Shown: positions 32,079 to 40,113 of the stretch, piece after piece
How positions within the stretch are numbered: position 1 is the stretch's first letter
How the letters are laid out: every line of letters begins with the position of its first letter
IMG/VR virus record: IMGVR_UViG_3300042922_000211
Coordinates: 1-44,555 of that record
Origin: a virus
DNA length: 44,555 nt
Direction: 5' to 3' (one strand)
Position numbers and translations under genes: made by a program
The notes under the pieces: generated by a model
Database searches by the model: none
The model's input: only the letters and a program-made list of their open reading frames with translations
What the model was told of the DNA's origin: nothing

Positions 32079-32123
32079 TTGATTATGCTCTTTGTGGTGA
32101 TACTGCTCTTGTCTCCCCCCTGA
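32079..32123 (+). CDS. Hydrophobic micropeptide (14 codons)
   Basis: TTG (or the ATG at 32085) to TGA, product about MIMLFVVILLLSPP, with GAGGAGG at 32061-32067. It lies in the leader between the 31984 promoter and the 32210 gene. It may be a leader peptide or a tiny membrane peptide. The ribosome site is strong, but the length makes it uncertain. Confidence 0.35.
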   Translation: MIMLFVVILLLSPP

Positions 32124-32209
32124 TGATACTTTTATATTAAAATATACATATAAAAACTGAGGTGTTTGTATATAGGCACGTCGGGAGAATAAAACGAGGA
32201 TAGGATGGT

Positions 32210-32503
32210 GTGGTTATGGAACATTTGTACTCAGACGAGGCAAAGAAAAAAAGACAGGAAACATTAGCTAATAATCTTAGACAAGTTGCAGAGTTGGAAG
32301 AACAGGAGACAGACGTTGTGCTTGACTACAGAGAAAAGAAAATTATGCTGTATACGAATAGGGCAACAATTATGAACAGGCTTGAGCGGGCGGGCTACAA
32401 GTATGAGAAACAAGATACTGTGGATGGGGAGATTTACTCACGCAGCTATGTGTTTCCGCTTGAGGACGTTGGCAAGTTTATGAGAACAGGGATTTTTGGA
32501 TAA
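32210..32503 (+). CDS. Unknown small early protein
   Basis: Up to 97 residues. GTG 32210 has GAGGA 9 bases upstream; ATG 32216 is the alternative. The charged helix (MEHLYSDEAKKKRQETLANN) is followed by MLYTNRATIMNRLERAGYKY and strands ending in VFPLEDVGKFMRTG. No family assigned. It is the first full gene of the short rightward operon in the control island. Confidence 0.65.
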   Translation: MVMEHLYSDEAKKKRQETLANNLRQVAELEEQETDVVLDYREKKIMLYTNRATIMNRLERAGYKYEKQDTVDGEIYSRSYVFPLEDVGKFMRTGIFG

Positions 32504-32520
32504 AAAATAGGAGGACGAAG

Positions 32521-32802
32521 ATGAATAATTTAAGTAACATACAAAGCGTTAGTACACGCAATGAGGGGTGTGTGGCACCAAAAGAAGTGCTTAGAGTAAA
32601 AGAGCTATTAGAGATAATAGAGTGTCAGCAAGAGCAGCTTTTGTCGGGGACAGCAGAGATTAACTATAGGCTGACTAACACGACATTAGACGAGCCAAGT
32701 AATGGGTCAAATCCTGCGTCGTATTTGGAGAGACTAGACAAAATTGCTAGTACAAATCAACGCTTGATAGATAGACTTAATAACTTTATTAGCGAATTTT
32801 AG
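32521..32802 (+). CDS. Unknown helical protein
   Basis: 93 residues with AGGAGG upstream. Two helices (EVLRVKELLEIIECQQEQLL and SYLERLDKIASTNQRLIDRL) are joined by a polar linker, like a coiled-coil protein. No family recognised. It is 17 bp after the 32210 gene, so the two are cotranscribed. Confidence 0.65.
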   Translation: MNNLSNIQSVSTRNEGCVAPKEVLRVKELLEIIECQQEQLLSGTAEINYRLTNTTLDEPSNGSNPASYLERLDKIASTNQRLIDRLNNFISEF

Positions 32803-32810
32803 AGGCAATT

Positions 32811-32883
32811 ACGGGATGACAACCCGTTTGCATATATTTTTCTCCTTTCTCTGCATAGAGGGGGTGCTCTAACTCGCCCCCTC
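32811..32883 (+). terminator. Two hairpins after the small rightward operon
   Basis: ACGGG-7-CCCGT (32811-32827) is followed by an A/T stretch ending in TTTTT. GAGGGGGTG-8-CGCCCCCTC (32858-32883) is a 9-bp stem without a good T tail. Together they probably end or attenuate the transcript. No gene is seen between 32803 and 33017. Confidence 0.45.
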
Positions 32884-33017
32884 AATTAATTAGTATACAA
32901 TCATGTGCATATTTATAAGGCAATCCCAAGCTATTCCGTATGTGCATGTTGAGTATAAATAAAAATTTTATTGTAACATTATGCGGGTTTCCCACATAGC
33001 GACAGGAGGTGGTGCCA

Positions 33018-33188
33018 TTGGGTGCGGATAGCAAGATTGTGACGAGCAAAACCCTGATAGAATATAAAGATTTTCTTGAGGACTTAGGAGAGGACGCGAC
33101 AGTAGAGGATATTGTGGTAGCCTATAATAAGTTACTTGAGCAGTTGAGGGTGAGCGGGCACATTCGTAGGACAAGATTTAGTGATTAA
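33018..33188 (+). CDS. Small unknown protein, TTG start
   Basis: 56 residues: TTG at 33018, TAA at 33186-33188, with CAGGAGG 8 bases upstream. Product MGADSKIVTSKTLIEYKDFL, then EDLGEDATVEDIVVAYNKLL and a basic tail (HIRRTRFSD). The helical, strongly charged sequence and excellent ribosome site support it. No family recognised. It precedes the ncRNA promoter. Confidence 0.6.
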   Translation: MGADSKIVTSKTLIEYKDFLEDLGEDATVEDIVVAYNKLLEQLRVSGHIRRTRFSD

Positions 33189-33249
33189 TCTAATTGAATA
33201 TGTTATTGCAAGATATATAATAATAATAAAACAACAAAAATAGAGTAGT

Positions 33250-33298
33250 AAGAAAATCCCATAATTTTCTTGCATTTAGTTTTACAACGTAGTATAAT
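33250..33298 (+). promoter_or_regulatory. Promoter of the candidate ncRNA, with inverted repeat over the -35
   Basis: TTGCAT (33270-33275), 17-bp spacer, TATAAT (33293-33298). AAGAAAAT-6-ATTTTCTT (33250-33271) overlaps the -35 and could be an operator or the terminator of the preceding gene. Confidence 0.68.
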
Positions 33299-33303
33299 GT
33301 TCT

Positions 33304-33502
33304 TGTGGGAAATCATTATCCTACAAGGAATTTCGCAACCCTATGACTTTGTGAATTGACGCCTAGCTGATACCTACCACAGAGCTGTGACTCAAGGTGG
33401 TACTATCACAGGCGTCGCCCGTTGGGGCAAAGAGGAGGTGATGGGTGAGGTAGAACTCACCCTTTAGTGCGAAGTTAACGTCCGTAGGGGCGTTATTTTT
33501 TT
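33304..33502 (+). ncRNA. Candidate structured ncRNA of about 200 nt upstream of the terminase genes
   Basis: It has its own promoter (33270-33298) and an intrinsic terminator (33477-33502), with another promoter after it for the terminase operon. Predicted stems: 33302-33310 with 33319-33327 (9 bp, one G-U). A long arm closed by GACGCCT/AGGCGTC (33358-33364, 33410-33416) holds TGATA/TATCA and ACC-ACC/GGTGGT inside. Then GCCC/GGGC (33417-33428) and GGGTGAG/CTCACCC (33443-33462). No long reading frame fills it; one 8-codon frame (ATG 33441) is close behind GAGGAGG. It is placed like the packaging RNA of phi29 but I see no sequence likeness. The 5' end is an estimate. Confidence 0.6.
33477..33502 (+). 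terminator. Intrinsic terminator of the ncRNA unit
   Basis: AACGTCC-GTAG-GGGCGTT stem (7 bp, one G-T) followed by ATTTTTTT. It sits directly before the -35 of the terminase promoter. Confidence 0.85.
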
Positions 33503-33504
33503 AG

Positions 33505-33533
33505 TTGACTAAGTGCTGACAATATTGTATACT
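33505..33533 (+). promoter_or_regulatory. Promoter of the terminase/late operon
   Basis: TTGACT (33505-33510), 17-bp spacer, TATACT (33528-33533). GTTGAC and a related GCTGAC lie about 11 bases apart, as at the 22.5 and 39.2 kb promoters. The leader is about 15 nt to the ATG at 33554. Confidence 0.85.
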
Positions 33534-33553
33534 CTAGGTATGGAGGAGAACAT

Positions 33554-34174
33554 ATGAGCGAGATAAATTTTGATGATTTAGAAATAGAGATTGACGACGT
33601 TGAGCTTGAGTACCCACAAGGTAAAATAGCTAAGACCCTACCATTAAGTCACCCCTCAACAATAGCCCCTACAGAAAATATGGCTGTGGTACAACCTATT
33701 CCTTTACCTCCCGCGTTTAATGCAAAACAAGCGCTAAGTCTTATCGACGACCCTGACGATTTATTTGACTTTTCTACTACTAAGCTTTCCCCACAACAAC
33801 AACTCTACATAGTGTCTTACGCAGTACGAGGTACTAAGATGGGGGCGTGTAAGCTTGCGGGCATAAGCTATGGTGTGGTTGAGAAGTGGATGAAAGAGGC
33901 GGAGTTTTCACAAGCCTTACAAAATGCGGTGGACATAGTACAAGACAGTCTTGAGGAGGAGTTAATAAGACGTGCTATGAATGGCTCAGACCAGTTGCTT
34001 TTAGCAGCAATTAAAGCAGCCAAGCCTGACAAATACGCGGCTAAGTCTACGTCGAATGTTAATGTCAACGGGGAAATTACACATACTTGGGCAGACCTTG
34101 CTAAACAAGCAACGATTGACTTAGGTAATAATTTAGTTGAGACTACATACGAGGAGGTAGAAGATGGAGAGTAG
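33554..34174 (+). CDS. terS: Terminase small subunit
   Basis: 206 residues, GGAGGAG upstream. After an acidic, Pro-rich N-terminus of about 75 residues comes a helix-turn-helix (VRGTKMGACKLAGISYGVVE, KWMKEAEF). Then LEEELIRRAMNGSDQLLLAAIKAA-KPDKY follows, a pattern typical of small terminases just before their oligomerisation domain. It should recognise phage DNA and load the large subunit. It is unusual that three other genes separate it from the large subunit. Confidence 0.85.
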   Translation: MSEINFDDLEIEIDDVELEYPQGKIAKTLPLSHPSTIAPTENMAVVQPIPLPPAFNAKQALSLIDDPDDLFDFSTTKLSPQQQLYIVSYAVRGTKMGACKLAGISYGVVEKWMKEAEFSQALQNAVDIVQDSLEEELIRRAMNGSDQLLLAAIKAAKPDKYAAKSTSNVNVNGEITHTWADLAKQATIDLGNNLVETTYEEVEDGE

Positions 34175-34292
34175 TAAAGAGTATTGGTGTACCGATTGCT
34201 TATACTACAGCGACTCTGATTGCAGGTGCATGTGTACTAAACCATGTGAGAATGCGAGTCAGAGAGTAGAATACAATGAGGAGGACGAATAA
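34164..34292 (+). CDS. Cys-rich mini zinc-ribbon-like protein
   Basis: 42 residues: ATG at 34164, TAA at 34290-34292, with GAGGAGG upstream. It overlaps the terS end by 11 bp and the next ATG by one base. Six Cys in 17 residues (WCTDCLYYSDSDCRCMCTKPC) suggest metal binding, perhaps one zinc ribbon. The tail is acidic. Coupling on both sides supports a real gene. No family recognised. Confidence 0.65.
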   Translation: MESSKEYWCTDCLYYSDSDCRCMCTKPCENASQRVEYNEEDE

Positions 34293-34984
34293 TGGCAAAG
34301 TATTCAGTAACAAAAAACAAAACTCATATGCTTGAGGGGAGTCCACTAGACTTGATAGTCGACATTGTGGATAAGCCTATATGGGACATAATTAATTTTA
34401 CTAACTGTGTTAATGGAACATTTTATTGGTATAATCAAGATGGAACGACCTATCCAACAAGCATTTTAATAGCAAATGGTAAGATTTATCAGGATAAGGC
34501 TAATCACCTTTGGGATTTTGGTTGCCCTCAAGCAGTCTATATTGTATATAAAGATGGCGCTGTGGACATGAAAGTCATTAAAAACATAAATGAACTGGGT
34601 AGTGCAGAGTTTATAAAGGAATTTATACACGTTGCTATTGGTGGTGTAGGGCTAGTTAATAAATTAGACCCGTCCTTTAAGTACGACCCTGCAAGAGAGG
34701 GCTTTAAAGGTAAGTTTGCAGACGTTTTAGCTAAGCGTAATAAAACAGTCTTAGCTTATAGCAAAGCTGAGGGTAAATCTTATTTGTTAGTACGACCTAG
34801 TATATTTCATAAAGGACGTTTTATATGGGAGTATGACTTATTAAAATTATGTAAGGATTGTGGTTTTGATATTGCTATCTCTCTTGATGGTGGAGGAAGT
34901 ACATTTATGGACGCTCTATGGAGGTATGTATTCCAGGGTAGTAATTCAAGAAGAATAAACAATACTGTGAGGTTTGGAAAATGA
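34292..34984 (+). CDS. Phosphodiester glycosidase-like (NAGPA/DUF2233) protein
   Basis: 230 residues. The C-terminal ISLDGGGSTFMDALW matches the LDGGGS-T motif of NAGPA-type phosphodiester glycosidases, and NCVNGTFYWYNQDG near residue 38 matches their N-terminal NG-x-F site. KTVLAYSKAEGKSYLLVR fits the central strands. It shares the fold type with the N-terminus of the endolysin, whose DGG motif is lost. It has no signal peptide, so it may act as a virion part or on an intracellular sugar-phosphodiester. Its place between terS and terL is odd for such an enzyme. Confidence 0.7.
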   Translation: MAKYSVTKNKTHMLEGSPLDLIVDIVDKPIWDIINFTNCVNGTFYWYNQDGTTYPTSILIANGKIYQDKANHLWDFGCPQAVYIVYKDGAVDMKVIKNINELGSAEFIKEFIHVAIGGVGLVNKLDPSFKYDPAREGFKGKFADVLAKRNKTVLAYSKAEGKSYLLVRPSIFHKGRFIWEYDLLKLCKDCGFDIAISLDGGGSTFMDALWRYVFQGSNSRRINNTVRFGK

Positions 34985-35247
34985 AAACTGTAGGGGATAT
35001 AAAAAATAGTGTAGTAATAAAAGTTAAAGAAAAAAATACTCTAGGGTCGGATATTTATGACATTGCGGTAGCTGTACATAAAGAAATGCATGCAGAGCTA
35101 CTATTATACTATACAGATAATAGACAAGAGATACAGGATTCTCCTCAGTTTCATCTTAAAACAGCAGAGGCAGTCGAGCTACTAATGCAAGACGTTGACA
35201 TATGGATAAATAAGGAGTTGGGGCTTAATGGCGAAGTTATCGAGTAA
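34981..35247 (+). CDS. Unknown small protein between glycosidase-like and terL genes
   Basis: 88 residues. The start overlaps the previous stop (ATGA) and the end overlaps terL by 20 bp. KTVGDIKNSVVIKVKEKNTL is followed by a helical acidic region (TAEAVELLMQDVDIWINKEL). No family. Translational coupling to terL suggests a packaging-related role. Confidence 0.6.
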   Translation: MKTVGDIKNSVVIKVKEKNTLGSDIYDIAVAVHKEMHAELLLYYTDNRQEIQDSPQFHLKTAEAVELLMQDVDIWINKELGLNGEVIE

Positions 35248-36733
35248 TTTACTAAATCTTTTTCAAAAAGGACAGCAAGACCCTGTATTCTTTGTTGAGA
35301 ATGTTGTAGGAATGACTACATTGTGGGAAAAGCAAAGAGAAATAATGCACTCAGTACGCGATAATGCTAGGACTGCGGTTAGGTCATCAAACGGTGTTGG
35401 TAAAACTTTTACCACAGCTAATACTGTTACATGGTTTTTAACCACTCATCCAAATAGTGTTGTCGTATCAACAGCTCCGACCTCACGTCAGGTTAAAGAG
35501 CTTTTGTGGCAGGAAATAAACAACATACATGCTAATTCAAAATATCCTTTAGGCGGTCGTTGTCTTAACGTATCCTGGACACTAGGAGCTAAGTGGTTTG
35601 CAATAGGTATGTCCACAGATGACCCTAACAGATTTCAGGGTTTCCATGCTGACCATATTCTCGGTGTTATTGACGAGGCAGCGGGCGTTGAGCCTCCTAT
35701 TTGGGAGGGTATGGACGCTATACTAACGTCTCAAGGTGCCAGACTACTTGTTATAGGTAACCCGACAGAGCCCTCAGGACGATTTTATGACGCATTTTCA
35801 AGCCCTTTATATGATAAAATTCATATATCGGCGTTCGATACACCTAACTTTACTGAGAACGGGATAACATTAGATGACCTTAAGACAGGTGACTGGCAGA
35901 AAAAGTTTAAAACTATGGTTTATCCCGCACTTATAACACCTAAGTGGGCGTCGGAACGTTTGATTGAATGGGGTGAAGACTCACCTGCGTTTCAGTCACG
36001 TGTTCTAGGCAACTTCCCATCAATCGGTGATGACACAATGATTCCGCTTGGTTGGATAATGAGAGCTGTGGAAAGACCTATAGAAATTAAAAATACTGAC
36101 CGTTGCTTTATGGCAGTAGACGTAGCTAGATTTGGTAGTGACGAATCTGTTATAGGAATAAGACGTGGTAACAACTTCACTCGAAAAGAAGTATTTAATA
36201 ACATGGACGTTCATACGTTGTCTAAACAGGTACAACGTATGGCAGATGAAGAAAAGCCTGAGTTTATAAAAGTAGACGTAGTTGGTATAGGTGCAGGGGT
36301 AGCAGATAATTTAAGAGCTTGGGGTTACAAAGCTATTGATTATGTTGCTCAAGAGAGAGCATGGTCTACAGAAAGACATGTTAATAGACGTACGGAGTCT
36401 TGGTACAAGCTAAGAGAGAAGTTTAGAAAGAATGAAATAAATATAGAGAAAGATGACCTTTTGATAGGTCAATTATCATCCCCTAGATATGAATTTGACA
36501 CGTCAGGACGTTACAAGCTTGAATCAAAAGAAGATATGAAAAAGAGAGGGTTGCAATCACCTGATAGGGGAGACGTTGTGGCTATGTTATTTGAGTCAGA
36601 CGAAGACTTTACTACATCAATAGCGCAAGATTTTGTAGAAAAACAAGTTAAGCCTGGAACAGTCGAGGCTATTTTAAGAGAATTATCTCATGGTGAGGAG
36701 GAAGAAATACAATGGCATACAATGAAATTTTAA
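35228..36733 (+). CDS. terL: Terminase large subunit
   Basis: 501 residues, AAGGAG at 35212-35217. ATPase: Walker A VRSSNGVGKTFT near residue 55, Walker B ILGVIDEAAG near residue 143, coupling motif LLVIGNPTEPSGR. Nuclease: FMAVDVARFGSDES near residue 290, KVDVVGIGAGVAD (second acidic residue) and DRGDVVAMLF near the end. All expected catalytic residues are present. It drives DNA into the prohead through the portal at 37085. Confidence 0.95.
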   Translation: MAKLSSNLLNLFQKGQQDPVFFVENVVGMTTLWEKQREIMHSVRDNARTAVRSSNGVGKTFTTANTVTWFLTTHPNSVVVSTAPTSRQVKELLWQEINNIHANSKYPLGGRCLNVSWTLGAKWFAIGMSTDDPNRFQGFHADHILGVIDEAAGVEPPIWEGMDAILTSQGARLLVIGNPTEPSGRFYDAFSSPLYDKIHISAFDTPNFTENGITLDDLKTGDWQKKFKTMVYPALITPKWASERLIEWGEDSPAFQSRVLGNFPSIGDDTMIPLGWIMRAVERPIEIKNTDRCFMAVDVARFGSDESVIGIRRGNNFTRKEVFNNMDVHTLSKQVQRMADEEKPEFIKVDVVGIGAGVADNLRAWGYKAIDYVAQERAWSTERHVNRRTESWYKLREKFRKNEINIEKDDLLIGQLSSPRYEFDTSGRYKLESKEDMKKRGLQSPDRGDVVAMLFESDEDFTTSIAQDFVEKQVKPGTVEAILRELSHGEEEEIQWHTMKF

Positions 36734-37098
36734 TGCTGTTTTTATTAGCTACAGCATGTTTTATGGTAGGTATTTATGTAGGTCAAACTCAAGGTAAAAA
36801 AGAAGTAAGTGTTACTGACTACCAAGATGGCTACAAAGAGGGTTTTGAAACAGCTAAGAAAATGTTTTATGAAGACCCTAAAAAAGAGCGAGAGCTTGAA
36901 AAGCAAGCAGAACTAGAAAAAATAAAAGAACTAAACACTTTTCAACCAAAAGTAACACCTGAGCTATTAATGGCATACGGTGTAGCAAATACAGCGCATT
37001 TACCAAAAGACGTTAGAGAGTATTATAAGTTAAATGGTAAGCCCGCAGTAGATTTAGAATCTTTAATAGAGGAGGACAACGCATTTGATAGAGATTAA
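36712..37098 (+). CDS. Membrane-anchored helical protein between terL and portal
   Basis: 128 residues with GAGGAGG ahead of the ATG, overlapping terL by 22 bp and the portal by 14 bp. One N-terminal membrane helix (ILMLFLLATACFMVGIYVG) precedes a charged helical region (KKERELEKQAELEKIKELNT) and a C-terminal domain. No family recognised. A membrane protein fixed between two packaging genes is unusual. Confidence 0.65.
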   Translation: MAYNEILMLFLLATACFMVGIYVGQTQGKKEVSVTDYQDGYKEGFETAKKMFYEDPKKERELEKQAELEKIKELNTFQPKVTPELLMAYGVANTAHLPKDVREYYKLNGKPAVDLESLIEEDNAFDRD

Positions 37099-39091
37099 TG
37101 ACGAGGAATTAAAAGGCGTATATGAGGATGAGGATAAGAAACCCCAAGAGAAGACCCAAAAGAAGAAAGCACAAAAACCTACCAATACACTTTATGCAAA
37201 AATACAAAGAGACCCTATCGGTACCCTTAGAAACCTTATAGCTGTTACAGAAATGGCTATGCAAGAACGTGTTATGGTGTGGGATAGGTATAGACGAAAA
37301 TATAGACGTGGTATGTACTATTTACGTAATCTTACAAATGGTGTTCCTTTGTATTTTACTAACTATATTTATGCTAACGTTGAGTCTATCAAGGCTAACA
37401 TGACGCGTAATTTACCACAAATTAATGCCTCACCAAGAGGTACAAGAGACGACTTAGCAGCAGACTTAATGACTAGAGTTTTACATGACAGCTTAGAACG
37501 TGGAGGTATTCAGAAAGCTACAAAAGAGGTTGTTCATCATGGGCTTTTAGCTACAATGGCTTATTTTAAAACCGCTTATTCTGAGGTTAAGGATAGTCTT
37601 ACTGTAGAGGCATTAACACCTGAAAATGTACTTGTAGACCCTAAAGCAACATCTTTAGATGACGCTAGATGGATAATTCATAGGCGTAGAAATGTTCCAT
37701 CAGATGAAATATATGCTGAATATGGAGAAATGCCCACAGTAGCAAAGAAAGCAGACGAAACTTTAGAGGGTGTAGACCCCTTAAGTGAAAGAGACGGTTT
37801 ATATACTGCTATAGGTGAATTACAACCCGCTATTGACGTTACTAGCACTTTTGACGTATTTGAATGTTGGATAAGGTCATGGGAAGATGATAGAGAGAAT
37901 GACTGGTATATTGTTACTATAGCAGGAGGTACTGTATTAAGAAGTGAATATAGTGTTTATAACCATAATAGCCATCCGTTTACTTTGTGGTTTGCAGGAG
38001 AGGATTTTGGAGCAGATAACATATATCATAAGGGTATAGGAGCTATCGAAGAAATCGAGCCTTTACAGGATAGAGTTGACGCAGTTGACCTTAAGATTTA
38101 TAAGCATATAAGTCTTATGACAAATCGACAACGTTACATATCTTCACAATCAGGTCTTAACCAAAATACAGTAGATAATACAGCAGGACGTATTTATACT
38201 GTTAATGGAGACCCATCAAAGGCGGTTTATTATGACGCTCCACCTCAAATGCCCCTTGAAGTTTATACTTATAGAGATAATACAGAAATGCTTATCCAAA
38301 CAGTATCAGGTGTATTTGATGTTACGCAAGGACGTAGACCTACTGGTATAACAGCAGGACGAGCAATAGAGTCATTAAAGGACTCAGCGGAAACAAGACT
38401 TGCGTCTATGGTTGATACTATAGCATACTCTTTAGAGGACGTTGGAAATAAAGGGCTATCTATCATAATACAGTTTTATGATGGGGAAAAGCTAATAAAA
38501 TCAACAGATGGTGACAAAGACACCGATTTTGTGATTGTGGCAGACTATCCTGAGGAATTGCAACCACAACCTACACCTATACTCGGTGAAATGGGAGAGG
38601 CGCTTATCAATGAGGAAACAGGGGAATATCAATACGACCCTGAGGAAGAATTAGAAGTTGACGACCAACTCTTAGAGTTACGGGAGCAATGGAAACAGCA
38701 AAATAATATAGCACTTGTTTTAGCTGATGTGACCTACGAATGGGATATAAAAGCAAATACTGATTCAGCTTTACCATCAGCACGTGCAGAGCGTGGACAA
38801 ATAGCAGCAGACCTATTTAGAATAGGTGCAATAGATAGAGAGGCATTACTTGAATCTATGGACTTCCCTGGACGTCATAAAGTTTTACAGCGTCTAGCGG
38901 CTGAGGCTACAGGTAAATCGGCAGGAGACCCTAGCGTAGACGGAGACCCTGTAGGACAAATACTTGAAATGCTTACTCAGATGGGATTACCTCCTGAAAT
39001 GATAGACCAAATAGCTCAGGCTGTGGGTCAGGGAGGTCAACCCGCACAACCACCAGGAACGTCCACAGTACCTACACAAATGACAATGTAA
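37085..39091 (+). CDS. Portal protein (P22-like)
   Basis: 668 residues from a TTG with AGGAGG 9 bases upstream. Typical stretches: RRGMYYLRNLTNGVPLYFTN, YANVESIKANMTRNLPQINA, LTPENVLVDPKATSLDDARW and GIGAIEEIEPLQDRVDAVDL; then TGITAGRAIESLKDSAETRL and a Gln/Pro/Gly-rich tail. The length and middle region fit portals of short-tailed phages. It forms the dodecameric DNA entry ring. Confidence 0.88.
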   Translation: MIEINDEELKGVYEDEDKKPQEKTQKKKAQKPTNTLYAKIQRDPIGTLRNLIAVTEMAMQERVMVWDRYRRKYRRGMYYLRNLTNGVPLYFTNYIYANVESIKANMTRNLPQINASPRGTRDDLAADLMTRVLHDSLERGGIQKATKEVVHHGLLATMAYFKTAYSEVKDSLTVEALTPENVLVDPKATSLDDARWIIHRRRNVPSDEIYAEYGEMPTVAKKADETLEGVDPLSERDGLYTAIGELQPAIDVTSTFDVFECWIRSWEDDRENDWYIVTIAGGTVLRSEYSVYNHNSHPFTLWFAGEDFGADNIYHKGIGAIEEIEPLQDRVDAVDLKIYKHISLMTNRQRYISSQSGLNQNTVDNTAGRIYTVNGDPSKAVYYDAPPQMPLEVYTYRDNTEMLIQTVSGVFDVTQGRRPTGITAGRAIESLKDSAETRLASMVDTIAYSLEDVGNKGLSIIIQFYDGEKLIKSTDGDKDTDFVIVADYPEELQPQPTPILGEMGEALINEETGEYQYDPEEELEVDDQLLELREQWKQQNNIALVLADVTYEWDIKANTDSALPSARAERGQIAADLFRIGAIDREALLESMDFPGRHKVLQRLAAEATGKSAGDPSVDGDPVGQILEMLTQMGLPPEMIDQIAQAVGQGGQPAQPPGTSTVPTQMTM

Positions 39092-39097
39092 TCTAAG

Positions 39098-39126
39098 AAA
39101 CTCGCTTTAACAGGGCGAGTTTTTTT
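39098..39126 (+). terminator. Intrinsic terminator after the portal gene
   Basis: AAACTCGC (39098-39105), loop of 9, GCGAGTTT (39115-39122), then more T. It separates packaging genes from the capsid promoter. Confidence 0.88.
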
Positions 39127-39151
39127 ATCGAACAAATTTTCTAAAAGAATG

Positions 39152-39180
39152 TTGACAACGTTGACAGAATAAAGTATAAT
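39152..39180 (+). promoter_or_regulatory. Perfect-consensus promoter of the capsid operon
   Basis: TTGACA (39152-39157), 17-bp spacer, TATAAT (39175-39180). GTTGAC is duplicated 9 bases apart (39151, 39160). This should give the strong expression capsid genes need. Confidence 0.93.
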
Positions 39181-39238
39181 TATGGTAACGAGGCGTCGGT
39201 TAAACGTTGAGTCGACGGACTTTAAATGGAGGGTAAAA

Positions 39239-40090
39239 ATGCACAAATTAAATTTACAATTATTTGCTGAAAAGCAAGCTACTGTTTTGGATGATAATTA
39301 TGAAGACGTAGTTGTTGAAGAAAACGACGTGGATGAAGACGTTGTTGATGATGACACCGACGTTGATGATGAAGATGACGAAACAGATGATGACGTTGAA
39401 GATGATGACACCGAAGATATAGATGAGCCTGAAGATGAAGTTGATGATGAAGACGTAGACGACAACGATAAGTCGGTAAAATTTGATAATCAACAACAAA
39501 AAGAGCTCAATCGTATAGTAAAAACAAGATTAGAGAGACACGAGGGTAAACTTCTGAAAGACTTTAGTACTGTTGCAGGAACAGAGCTAAGTATGAATGA
39601 AGTTAGCAATGCGTCAAGACTGTGGGGACTTTTAAAGGAAAATCCTGATTTATCAAAGGCTGTTGACCGAGTGATTGACCAACACTTGAGCGAGGGCAAA
39701 GCTGTAGCTCCTGAATCTAAGCACGTTTCTTCAAAAGAAGTGGAGCTAGAAGTTAAAGAGGCTATAGTTGACTTAAAATTAATAGACAAAGCATTTAATA
39801 AAAATTCAGATAAAATATTAAAGTGGGCAGAAGACCAAGGATTTGAGGTTACTAATAAAAAGTCACTTCAATTAGCTTATATGGCATGGAAAGGCTCACA
39901 AGCAAAAGTAGTACAAGCAACTCAAAAACTTCAAGAACAGAAAAAGCAAGCCACTAAGAAAGCTGTACGTCAAAAAGCAGCAGTACAGAGTGGTAAGTCA
40001 AGTAAATCGAAAGGTAAACTAGACTATACTAGAATGTCTGACTCTGACGTTTTAGCCTCTGATGGTTTAAATCTGTTTATTGAAGATTAA
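39239..40090 (+). CDS. Scaffolding protein
   Basis: 283 residues from the ATG at 39239 with GGAGGG upstream. The start (MHKLNLQLFAE) is the signature start of many Firmicutes phage scaffold or capsid proteins. An Asp/Glu-only stretch covers residues 20-75. Helices with QKELNRIVKTRLERHEGKLL follow, and the tail is Lys-rich (KSSKSKGKLD). Acidic middle and basic end directly before the capsid gene are as expected for a scaffold. Confidence 0.82.
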   Translation: MHKLNLQLFAEKQATVLDDNYEDVVVEENDVDEDVVDDDTDVDDEDDETDDDVEDDDTEDIDEPEDEVDDEDVDDNDKSVKFDNQQQKELNRIVKTRLERHEGKLLKDFSTVAGTELSMNEVSNASRLWGLLKENPDLSKAVDRVIDQHLSEGKAVAPESKHVSSKEVELEVKEAIVDLKLIDKAFNKNSDKILKWAEDQGFEVTNKKSLQLAYMAWKGSQAKVVQATQKLQEQKKQATKKAVRQKAAVQSGKSSKSKGKLDYTRMSDSDVLASDGLNLFIED

Positions 40091-40113
40091 AAATCAATAT
40101 TCGGAGGTATATT

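Noticed and set aside
33358-33428. Hammerhead or other known ribozyme, or a tRNA, in the structured RNA
   Set aside because: There is a CUGAUA but not the hammerhead CUGANGA...GAAA core, and no cloverleaf with a T-loop GTTC.
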